Shown here in pieces: positions 26,548 through 34,849 of a stretch of DNA of 39,863 nt; the stretch's first letter is position 1; each line of letters opens with the position of its first letter. Location of the stretch: contig JAJXWZ010000157.1 of assembly GCA_021781345.1 (NCBI GenBank), forward strand, positions 1 through 39,863. Reading direction: 5' to 3'. The translations under genes were made by a program, and so were the position numbers. The notes under the pieces were generated by a model that worked only from the letters and a program-made list of their open reading frames with translations, had not been told where the DNA came from and searched no databases. The stretch is from Pseudomonadota bacterium. GTDB lineage: Bacteria; Pseudomonadota; Gammaproteobacteria; Xanthomonadales; Rhodanobacteraceae.

Positions 26548-27834
26548 GTGTCCAGCAACAACGTCACCCTGACCACGCCCGATCATTCCGTATCCCTGCC
26601 GTTGGTGGAGGGCAGCCTCGGTCCGAGTTGCGTCGACATCGCCTCGATCTACCGGGAAACCGGACATTTCACGTTCGACCCCGGCTTTGCCGCCACTGCC
26701 TCCTGCAAGAGCGCGATCACCTTCATCGACGGCGAGAAGGGCGTGCTGCTGTACCGCGGGTATCCGATCGAACAACTTGCCGAGCAATCGCGCTTCCTCG
26801 AAGTGGCCTACCTGCTGCTGGAGGGCGAACTCCCCGGCACGGCCGAGATGGCCGGGTTCGAGGACGCGGTCACGCACCACACGATGATGCATGAGTCGCT
26901 GAAGAACTTCCTGCGCGGCTTCCACTACGACGCGCATCCGATGGCGATGCTGTGCGCGTCGATCGCATCCCTCTCGGCGTTCTACCACGACACCCTGGAC
27001 ATCAACGATCCGGCCCAGCGCAAGCTTGCCGCGATCCGCCTGATCGCCAAGATGCCGACCATCGCGGCAGCCGCCTACCGCTATTCGATCGGCTGGCCGA
27101 TCCGCTACCCGCGCAACAATCTCGAATACGTCGACCGCTTCCTGCACATGATGTTCGAGGTGCCGAGCGAACCTTTGGAAATGAATCCGGTCGCCGCCAA
27201 GGCGCTCGACCTGCTGTTCATCCTGCACGCCGACCACGAACAGAATGCCTCGACCTCGACGGTGCGCCTGGTTGGCTCGACCGGCGCCAATCCGTACGCT
27301 TCGGTGGCTGCGGGCATCGCCGCGCTTTGGGGCCCGGCCCACGGCGGCGCCAACGAGGCGGTCCTGAAGATGCTGGCCGAGATTGGCGACGCGAAAAACG
27401 TCGACAAGGCCGTCGCGCGCGCCAAGGACAAGGAATCTGGTTTCCGGCTGATGGGCTTCGGCCACCGCGTGTACAAGAATTTCGACCCGCGTGCGAAGAT
27501 CATCCGCGCGATGTGCCACGACGTGCTCGACAAGCTGGGCGTCAACGATCCGCTGCTCGAGGTGGCCTTGAAGCTTGAGGAAGCCGCGCTCAAGGACGAC
27601 TATTTCATCTCGCACAAGCTGTATCCGAACGTCGACTTCTATTCCGGCCTCATCTACAAGGCGCTCAAGATCCCGACCGAGATGTTCACGGTGATGTTCG
27701 CTATCGCGCGCACGGCCGGCTGGATCGCGCACTGGATCGAACAGCACGAAATGCCGGGCGGGCGCATCGGCCGGCCGCGCCAAGTCTATGTCGGCGCCGA
27801 ACCGCGCGAATACGTGGCGATCGACAAGCGCTGA
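26548..27834 (+). CDS. gltA: Type II citrate synthase
   Basis: A 428-residue enzyme condensing oxaloacetate and acetyl-CoA to citrate, the entry step of the TCA cycle. Catalytic residues are H265 (PAHGGANE), H306 ([12 protein letters not shown]) and D363 (NVDFYSG), each one position later than in E. coli GltA. The N-terminal beta domain typical of the NADH-regulated type II enzyme is present. The GTG at 26548 has a very good AAGGAG eight bases upstream. It is a single-gene unit: a strong terminator lies before its promoter and a hairpin follows its stop by 12 bases. Confidence 0.97.
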   Translation: MSSNNVTLTTPDHSVSLPLVEGSLGPSCVDIASIYRETGHFTFDPGFAATASCKSAITFIDGEKGVLLYRGYPIEQLAEQSRFLEVAYLLLEGELPGTAEMAGFEDAVTHHTMMHESLKNFLRGFHYDAHPMAMLCASIASLSAFYHDTLDINDPAQRKLAAIRLIAKMPTIAAAAYRYSIGWPIRYPRNNLEYVDRFLHMMFEVPSEPLEMNPVAAKALDLLFILHADHEQNASTSTVRLVGSTGANPYASVAAGIAALWGPAHGGANEAVLKMLAEIGDAKNVDKAVARAKDKESGFRLMGFGHRVYKNFDPRAKIIRAMCHDVLDKLGVNDPLLEVALKLEEAALKDDYFISHKLYPNVDFYSGLIYKALKIPTEMFTVMFAIARTAGWIAHWIEQHEMPGGRIGRPRQVYVGAEPREYVAIDKR

Positions 27835-27845
27835 GGTATCGGCGC

Positions 27846-27863
27846 GCGATCACCGCTGATCGC
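27846..27863. repeat. 18-bp hairpin, copy 1
   Basis: GCGATCA and TGATCGC (7-bp arms) flank the loop CCGC. It starts 12 bases after the gltA stop. A copy differing only in one loop base lies at 28885-28902. There is no T-tract. Confidence 0.6.
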
Positions 27864-27880
27864 AGCTCCGATCCATTGAC

Positions 27881-27913
27881 GGGTTTCCGCGAGCGTTGGT
27901 GTCACGGAAGCCC
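27881..27913. repeat. Imperfect stem-loop downstream of gltA
   Basis: GGGTTTCCG (27881-27889) pairs with CGGAAGCCC (27905-27913), with one G-U pair, around a 15-base loop. It lies in the 185-base gap between the convergent gltA and the unrecognised 211-aa gene. Confidence 0.35.
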
Positions 27914-28019
27914 GGACATGGCTTGGCAGCCGCTGTGAACACCACCATGCACGGCTAGGCTTCGTGGCCTGGTTTACCGCGACGGCCCCGCTTCGATCGC
28001 GGTACGTGCGGCTCCTGCG

Positions 28020-28655
28020 TCAGCCGGCGTCGTCCAGCAACACCTCTAGCGAAGCGAGTGATGCTCGTTGTTGCGGGCGCTCTCCGGTCCGGTCGAGTGG
28101 TGCCTGCCGAAGTGCGTCGAGCGGGAACACGGCCACGTCCATCGCGAATCCATCGGCATTGAACCGCAGCACGGGAAATGCGGCGCTGCGCTCGCGGTCC
28201 AGCCTGAAGGTGTGCGCGCGCGTTTCGAACGCGATGCCGTGATCGTGCAGGTACCCGGCCACGGCTTCCGGCGAGTCGTCGAAGACGTGCAGGTTGACCG
28301 GGGAGTGTGCATCGGCGGTGCCCTCGAGCACCGGGCCGACCAGGCGCGGCTCGAAGCGATCGAGGAACCGCATGGCATCGCGCGCGGCTTCACGGCGTGT
28401 CTGCAGGGCGCGGAATTGTTCCTCGGCGCGAAACAGGCGCTGGTGTTCGCGCAAGGCTTCCTCGATTTCGCGGTTGCGAGGCAGGTAACCCTCGTCACTG
28501 ACGCCGACGTGGCGCGCGGCCTTGCGCTTGGCCAGCTGGAAATCGCGGATGCCGTGCTCGCTGATCAGACGCGCGGCCTCGAGAGCGACACGGCGGCGCA
28601 ACTGGTGGGCACGACCCTCGGCATGGATACGGTGATACCCGGCGGTCTTGTGCAT
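28020..28655 (-). CDS. Conserved-looking protein of unknown function (211 aa)
   Basis: I cannot assign a family with confidence. The protein has 211 residues, no signal peptide or membrane segment. It is rich in arginine, alanine and glutamate, with a basic helical first half (RAHQLRRRVALEAARLISEHG, then LAKRKAARHVG and PRNREIEEALREHQRLF). The second half looks alpha/beta (LVGPVLEGTADAHSPVNLHVF, DDSPEAVAGYLHDHGI, FPVLRFNADGFAMDVAVFPL), loosely like a nucleotidyltransferase-type fold. That resemblance is weak. ATG 28655 is chosen because codon use and composition look coding from there; no clear Shine-Dalgarno precedes it. It lies 246 bases downstream of mrcA on the same strand and converges on gltA. 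Near-identical hairpins sit at the stop codons of the two flanking genes. Confidence 0.65.
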   Translation of the reverse strand: MHKTAGYHRIHAEGRAHQLRRRVALEAARLISEHGIRDFQLAKRKAARHVGVSDEGYLPRNREIEEALREHQRLFRAEEQFRALQTRREAARDAMRFLDRFEPRLVGPVLEGTADAHSPVNLHVFDDSPEAVAGYLHDHGIAFETRAHTFRLDRERSAAFPVLRFNADGFAMDVAVFPLDALRQAPLDRTGERPQQRASLASLEVLLDDAG

Positions 28656-28773
28656 CGTGAGGAATACCGGTGGCCGCGTTGGGTCCAGTGTCGCAAAAAT
28701 CGATGATGAAAAGCAAAGCAGCCAACCGCCTCGACGGTGCGTTCGAAGCGACTGGGGAAGCCGCGTTGGCGTT

Positions 28774-28813
28774 GCTTCGCGAGAAGCCGGGGCATGGAAG
28801 CCCGTTCCGGGCT
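28774..28813. repeat. Two small stem-loops in the mrcA 3' region
   Basis: GCTTC-GCGA-GAAGC (28774-28787, GNRA-type loop) and AGCCCG-TTC-CGGGCT (28799-28813) lie close together between mrcA and the 211-aa gene. Neither is followed by a T-tract. They may be part of a 3' UTR structure, or chance. Confidence 0.3.
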
Positions 28814-28884
28814 GCAAGAGCCGCTTAAGGTTGGCCGGCAATATCCTGCAAAGAAGCGGCAATCACCGAAGCTGGCAGAGACAA

Positions 28885-28902
28885 GCGATCACGGCTGATC
28901 GC
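28885..28902. repeat. 18-bp hairpin, copy 2
   Basis: GCGATCA and TGATCGC flank the loop CGGC. Its last base is also the first plus-strand base of the mrcA stop codon (28902-28904), so on the mrcA message the hairpin begins at the stop. The arms are identical to the copy at 27846-27863. Confidence 0.6.
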
Positions 28903-31415
28903 TAGAAGATGTCGTAGGCGGGCGCCTGGTTCTTTTGCTGCTTGGCCAGTTCTCGCAGCCGATCGAGGTCCTCGACCTTGAACATTTCCGTCATGGTGTT
29001 GGTGTCGCCCGGCGTTGCGGGCAGGCCGGTGGTGCGGTCGATCGTCGCCGTGACGATCCCCGGCGGCCGTGGCAGCGTCGCTTCCGGCTTGCCCTGCAGC
29101 GCCGGTCCCATGAATGCCATCCAGATCGGCAATGCCGTTTGCGCGCCGAATTCCTTGTGGCCCAGGGATTTGAAATCGTCGAAGCCTACCCAGACGGTCG
29201 TGACGAGGTCGCTGTCGAAGCCGCAGAACCAGCCATCGTGGTAGTCGTTCGAGGTCCCGGTCTTGCCGGCGAGGTCGGTGCGTCCGAGTTGCTTTACGGC
29301 GGCGCCGGTGCCGTGGTCGGTGACGCTCTGCAGCAGCGAGGTGATCAGGTAATCGTTGCGCGGGTCGATGACTCGCGGGGCCAGCAGCGGTCCCTTCGGG
29401 GCATCGGTCGCGAGCGCATTGGCGGTGTTGCCTAGGGCGCCGGGGTCGCCGGCGGCGGCGTCGGGCTGGGTCGGCGCATCGGTGGTCTTGCCCTCGTCCA
29501 GCAGGCGCGCCTCGCAGTTCCGGCACGCGCGCACGGGATCGGCCTTGTAGATGGCCTTGCCGTCGCGGTTGTCGATTTCGGAGATGTAGTACGGCGTTAC
29601 CAGGAATCCGCCGTTGGCGAATACCGCGTAGGCGCGCGCCATCGCCATCGGCGATACCGATGCAGTGCCCAGGGCCATGGTCAGGTTTTCCGGGATCGCG
29701 TCCAGTGGAAAGCCGAAACGGGTGACGTACTCGCGTACGTAACGCACGCCGACGGCATCCAGCAGGCGGATCGCGACCAGGTTGACCGACTGCGCCAGGG
29801 CCTCGCGCAGGCGCATCGGGCCGCGGAACTTGTCATCGTCGTTCTGCGGCGTCCACAAGCCGCCGGGCTTGGATGGATCGGGCAGGGCAATCGGCGCGTC
29901 GTTGATGATCGAGGCCGGCGTGTAGCCGCGGTTGAACGCCGCCGAATAAATGAACGGCTTGAAGCTGGAACCCGGCTGGCGTGCGGTCTGCACCGCGCGG
30001 TTGAACTTGCTGAGCTGGAAACTGAAACCGCCGACCAAGGACTGGATCGCGCCGTCATCGGGTGACAGCGAAACCATTGCGGCCTGCGCGGCCGGGACCT
30101 GTTCCAGCTCCCAGTGCCTGGTATCCACGGTCTTGGCCTTGGCCTGCGCGGATGCCGCGGTCACGGAGCCACCGACCTCACGCACGCGGATGATGTCGCC
30201 CGGGCGCAGGATCGACGCGGCGCCCTTGCCGCCGGTGCCGGCCTGGCGGGCGAAACCCATTGCCCACTTCATGTCGGCGACGGTCAGCGAGATGGCCTCG
30301 CCGCCCTGGACATACACGGCAGCCTGCTGCGCATCCACGCCAATAACGACGGCGGGCCACAGCCCACCAACTTGGTCGTAGTTCGCAAGGATCTTTTCGA
30401 GAGCCGACGGCGTGGCCGGATCGGGCAGCGTGACATGTGCCTCGGGGCCGCGATAGCCGTGGCGGTGGTCGTAATCCTCGAGTCTGCTGTGCAGGGCGTG
30501 GTCGGCGAGTTCCTGCATGTGGCTCTCGATGGTGGTGCGGATCACGTAGCCGTCCGTGAGCGCCTGGTTGCCCAGCTTCTGCAGGGCCTGCTGGCGCACC
30601 ATTTCCGCGAGATAGGGGGCGTCGACCTGGATCGGCGGGTCGTGCGGCGCGGCGTCGTCGGGCGCGGCGATCGCCTGGCGATACTCGGCCCGATCGATGA
30701 AGCGATGCGCGAGCATCTGGCCCAGCACCCAGTTGCGGCGCGCGACCAGCCTGTCCTTGTGGTTGATCGGATTGACCGCGGACGGCAACTGGAAGGTCGA
30801 CGCCAGGGCCGCGCACTGGGCGATCGTGAGCTGGTCGAGGGTCTTGCCGTAATAGTACTGGGCGGCCGCCGCCACGCCGTAGGTACGGTTGCCCAGGAAC
30901 ATCTTGTTGAGATAGAGCTGCAGGATCTGGTCCTTGCTGAGCTCCCGCTCGATTCGGAAAGAGGTCAGGATCTCGATGATCTTGCGGGTATAGGTCTTCT
31001 GCGGGCTCAGGAAGAAATTGCGCGCCACCTGCTGGGTGATGGTCGAACCACCCTGGACCTTCTCGCCGTGGTGCAGCGCGACTTCGAGGGCGGCGCGCAG
31101 TGTCGAGGTCACGTCGATGCCGGAGTGATGGTAGAAATCGGCATCCTCGGCCGCGAGCACCGCATCCTTGAGCTTGGCCGGGACGTTCTGGATCTGGACC
31201 GGGTTGCGGCGCATCTCCCCGTACTCGGCGATCAGCTTGCCATCCGCGCTCAGGATCCGCAGCGGAACTTGCATCTGCACGTCCTTGAGCGAGGCGACGG
31301 ACGGCACGCGCGGCTCCAGCAGCCAGTAGGCGATGCCGCCGGCGATGACGCCCAGCACCAGCATGCACAGCAGGCCGATCAGGCCGATCAGCATCAGTCG
31401 TTTGAGAATTCTCAT
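28902..31415 (-). CDS. mrcA: Penicillin-binding protein 1A (bifunctional)
   Basis: An 837-residue class A PBP that polymerises and cross-links peptidoglycan. A membrane anchor is at 8-32. The glycosyltransferase domain has the catalytic E90 in AAEDADFYHHSGID, GGSTITQQVARN and RKIIEIL. An OB/ODD-like domain spans about 320-430. The transpeptidase domain has S483 in SSFK, SVN (543-545) and KTGT (718-721). A low-complexity segment at about 625-680 begins with a CRNC pair. ATG 31415 (MRILKRLML) is the likely start. Divergence from pilMNOPQ is a classic gammaproteobacterial arrangement (ponA in Pseudomonas). Confidence 0.96.
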   Translation of the reverse strand: MRILKRLMLIGLIGLLCMLVLGVIAGGIAYWLLEPRVPSVASLKDVQMQVPLRILSADGKLIAEYGEMRRNPVQIQNVPAKLKDAVLAAEDADFYHHSGIDVTSTLRAALEVALHHGEKVQGGSTITQQVARNFFLSPQKTYTRKIIEILTSFRIERELSKDQILQLYLNKMFLGNRTYGVAAAAQYYYGKTLDQLTIAQCAALASTFQLPSAVNPINHKDRLVARRNWVLGQMLAHRFIDRAEYRQAIAAPDDAAPHDPPIQVDAPYLAEMVRQQALQKLGNQALTDGYVIRTTIESHMQELADHALHSRLEDYDHRHGYRGPEAHVTLPDPATPSALEKILANYDQVGGLWPAVVIGVDAQQAAVYVQGGEAISLTVADMKWAMGFARQAGTGGKGAASILRPGDIIRVREVGGSVTAASAQAKAKTVDTRHWELEQVPAAQAAMVSLSPDDGAIQSLVGGFSFQLSKFNRAVQTARQPGSSFKPFIYSAAFNRGYTPASIINDAPIALPDPSKPGGLWTPQNDDDKFRGPMRLREALAQSVNLVAIRLLDAVGVRYVREYVTRFGFPLDAIPENLTMALGTASVSPMAMARAYAVFANGGFLVTPYYISEIDNRDGKAIYKADPVRACRNCEARLLDEGKTTDAPTQPDAAAGDPGALGNTANALATDAPKGPLLAPRVIDPRNDYLITSLLQSVTDHGTGAAVKQLGRTDLAGKTGTSNDYHDGWFCGFDSDLVTTVWVGFDDFKSLGHKEFGAQTALPIWMAFMGPALQGKPEATLPRPPGIVTATIDRTTGLPATPGDTNTMTEMFKVEDLDRLRELAKQQKNQAPAYDIF

Positions 31416-31544
31416 GCGGTTTCCGGAGCGCAAGGGGCGTCAGTCTGCCCGACTGACGGAGGTCGATGGAACCAGGCGGCCGGGGTGGCGGACGCGACGG
31501 CGGGCCGATGCGAAACTCGGTGCATTCGCGGCGGCGATGTCCAA

Positions 31545-31550
31545 ATTATA
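31545..31550 (-). promoter_or_regulatory. Perfect -10 hexamer for mrcA
   Basis: On the minus strand this is exactly TATAAT. The -35 at 17 bases (TCCGCG) is poor, so activation or a weak promoter is possible. The leader to the mrcA ATG would be about 125 bases. Confidence 0.45.
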
Positions 31551-31766
31551 GGGGGACGCTCCTGATGCGCGGACACTGATCCTGCCGGAAGTCATGTGCC
31601 GGGCCGGCGAGCGAAGGATGCGCCGCTGCGGGAGGTGCGGCGGAATCGGGCTCGGAATTTCTTGAAGAATTGTGACGCACTTCCAGCCGGAATCGGTACC
31701 GAAGCGTGATCATTTGACAAGCGAAATTCATAAAGTTCATCGGCTTGCGCGCACTTTGCAAGGTTA

Positions 31767-31795
31767 TTGATATTTCGTTAACTTTCGTATCTAAT
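31767..31795 (+). promoter_or_regulatory. Sigma-70 promoter of pilMNOPQ
   Basis: TTGATA (31767-31772) and TCTAAT (31790-31795) have the optimal 17-base spacer in an AT-rich patch. The predicted leader is about 44 bases to the pilM GTG. Confidence 0.6.
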
Positions 31796-31809
31796 GCAGT
31801 CGCGCATGA

Positions 31810-32903
<1,094 letters not shown>

Positions 32904-32904
<1 letters not shown>

Positions 32905-33644
32905 TGGCCAAGATCAATCTCCTCCCGTGGCGCGCGGAACGGCGCGAACGCCGCAAGCGCGAATTCTTCACCCATCTCGGTCTTGCGGCGGTCGCGGCCA
33001 TCGTGCTGGTGCTGTTGTGGGGTTTCTGGATGAGCCTGCGCATCGAGAACCAGAACAGCCGCAATACCTACCTCAAGGACCAGATCGCGCAACTGGACGC
33101 CAAGATCACCGAAATCAAGAACCTGCAGAAGGTCAAGGACCAACTGCTGGCGCGCAAGCGCATCGTCGAGAAGCTGCAGTCCAGCCGCTCGCAGATGGTG
33201 CACCTGTTCGACCAGATCGTTAAGACCATTCCCGCCGGCGCACGGCTTACGTCGCTGAAGCAGCAGGGTGACAAGCTCACTTTGAACGGCGTGGCGCAGT
33301 CGAATGCGACCGTCGCAGACTACATGCGCAGCATCGAGGCTTCGCCCTGGATGGGGCAGGCGACTTTGGTCAAGACCGAAAACGTCCACACCGACTCGAA
33401 CACGCCCTACGAGTTCGAACTGGTGGTTACGCTGCGCACGCCCAAGAACGACGGGAGCGGTGGCACGCCCGCGCCGGGATCGAGTGCGTCTTCGCCCGCC
33501 CCGTCGGCATCGGTGACCAGCCTTCCCGCGCAGACCGCGACCGCCATGGCGCCCGCTGCGGCGACGACCGCCGCCACGTCGGCGGCGCCTAAGGCATCGC
33601 CAAAACCTGTCGCGGGTACGAGCAAGGGAGGGGCCAGGCCATGA
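32904..33644 (+). CDS. pilN: PilN, type IV pilus inner-membrane alignment protein
   Basis: A 246-residue bitopic protein. The conserved N-terminal INLLPWR motif (residues 4-10) is the PilM-binding site. A membrane helix lies at about 25-43, then a coiled coil (about 48-95) and the periplasmic ferredoxin-like domain to about 180. The last ~65 residues are a low-complexity Ala/Pro/Ser/Thr tail, unusual compared with the roughly 200-residue family norm. It overlaps pilO by four bases (ATGA 33641-33644). Confidence 0.95.
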
Positions 33645-34306
33645 AATTCTTCGATGACCTGCGCAATCTCGATCGCAACAACATCGGCGGCTGGCCCCAG
33701 TCGGTCAAGGGCTTTTTCATCGCCATCGTGATCGTCGTGATCCTGCTGCTCGGCTGGTATTTCTACATCAGCAACCAGCAAGACAGCCTCGCGTCCGGGC
33801 AGCAGCAGGAAACCAAGCTGAAGCAGGAGTTCGAGGACAAGCAGGCCAAGGTGGTCAACCTCGATGCACTCAAGGCCCAACTGGCGCAGATGAACGAGAT
33901 GCTGAGCCAGATGCTGCGCGAGCTGCCCAGCAAGACCGAAATGCCGGCGCTGCTGGTCAATATCTCGCAGACGGCACAGGCCGCCGGCATCGACCCTGAA
34001 CTGTTCCAGCCGAAGCCCGAGATTCCCGAAGAGTTCTACGCGATCCAGCCGATCGCGCTGAAGATGCAGGGCACCTACCACCAGTTCGGAACCTTCATCA
34101 GCGGCGTGGCCTCGCTGCCGCGGGTGGTAATCCTCACCATGCACGATGTTTCGCTGAGCGCGGCCAAGCCCGGTGGCGGCAAGGATGCGCCCCCGCCCGG
34201 TGGCGAATTGATGCTCGAGGGCACGGTGCAGACCTATCGCTACCTCGGGGACGAGGAAACCAAGGTCCAGCAAGGCAAGGCACCGGCCAAGAAGGGAGGG
34301 AAGTGA
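33641..34306 (+). CDS. pilO: PilO, type IV pilus inner-membrane alignment protein
   Basis: A 221-residue partner of PilN. Short cytoplasmic N-terminus (DDLRNLDRNNIGGWP), one membrane helix at about 24-44, a coiled coil (about 48-85) and a periplasmic domain (LPSKTEMPALLVNISQTAQAAG) that pairs with PilN and binds PilP. The start overlaps the pilN stop; a ribosome binding site GGGAGGG for pilP lies inside its 3' end. Confidence 0.95.
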   Translation: MKFFDDLRNLDRNNIGGWPQSVKGFFIAIVIVVILLLGWYFYISNQQDSLASGQQQETKLKQEFEDKQAKVVNLDALKAQLAQMNEMLSQMLRELPSKTEMPALLVNISQTAQAAGIDPELFQPKPEIPEEFYAIQPIALKMQGTYHQFGTFISGVASLPRVVILTMHDVSLSAAKPGGGKDAPPPGGELMLEGTVQTYRYLGDEETKVQQGKAPAKKGGK

Positions 34307-34308
34307 CC

Positions 34309-34827
34309 ATGCGACCCACCCGATTTGCCATCGTGCTGGCCATGCTTGCCATGATTTCCGGCCTCGCGGCATGCAGCGGCCAGGGCGACCTGCACCAGTG
34401 GGTAGCCCAGGTGAAGGCGCGCAAGGGTGCGCCGTTGCCTGCGCTGCCGGTCGTCAAGACCTTCGAGACTTACATCTATCAGGACCAGGACAGGCGCGAT
34501 CCCTTCGAACCCGCGCCACCGCAGCCGAATTCGCAGAACCTGGCGGGCCCACATCCCGACCAGAACCGCCCGCGCCAGCCGCTCGAGGCCTTCCCGCTCG
34601 ACAGCCTGAAGATGGTCGGCACGATCGGGTCCAAGGACAACATCGAGGCGCTGGTCAAGGATCCCCAGGGCGTGATCCACCAGGTCCGGGTCGGCGACTA
34701 CATGGGCCAGAACTACGGCCATGTCACGCGGGTGACCACCAGCGAGATCGACATGGTCGAATTGGTGCCGAACGGTTCGGGCGGCTGGATGGAACGCGAC
34801 GCGAGCGTCGCTCTGGGCGACAAATGA
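34309..34827 (+). CDS. pilP: PilP, type IV pilus lipoprotein
   Basis: A 172-residue lipoprotein bridging PilN/PilO to the secretin PilQ. The lipobox GLAAC gives C22 as the lipidated residue. A flexible region follows, then the beta-sandwich HR domain (LDSLKMVGTIGSKDNIEALVKDPQG, then VRVGDYMGQNYG). ATG 34309 is preferred: GGGAGGG lies eight bases upstream. The GTG at 34303 that overlaps the pilO stop is too close to that site. Confidence 0.94.
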   Translation: MRPTRFAIVLAMLAMISGLAACSGQGDLHQWVAQVKARKGAPLPALPVVKTFETYIYQDQDRRDPFEPAPPQPNSQNLAGPHPDQNRPRQPLEAFPLDSLKMVGTIGSKDNIEALVKDPQGVIHQVRVGDYMGQNYGHVTRVTTSEIDMVELVPNGSGGWMERDASVALGDK

Positions 34828-34849
34828 CGATTCATCGGGGGTTACGTTC

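Noticed and set aside
28020-28655. Idea that the 211-aa gene and its flanking hairpins form a toxin-antitoxin or defence unit
   Set aside because: There is a single gene, no partner antitoxin or nuclease motif, and no sign of mobile context. The hairpins are equally explained as 3'-end elements of the neighbours.
31546-31761. 71-codon minus-strand frame in the mrcA/pilM gap
   Set aside because: It overlaps the likely mrcA -10 region, has no ribosome binding site, and its peptide has no recognisable features.
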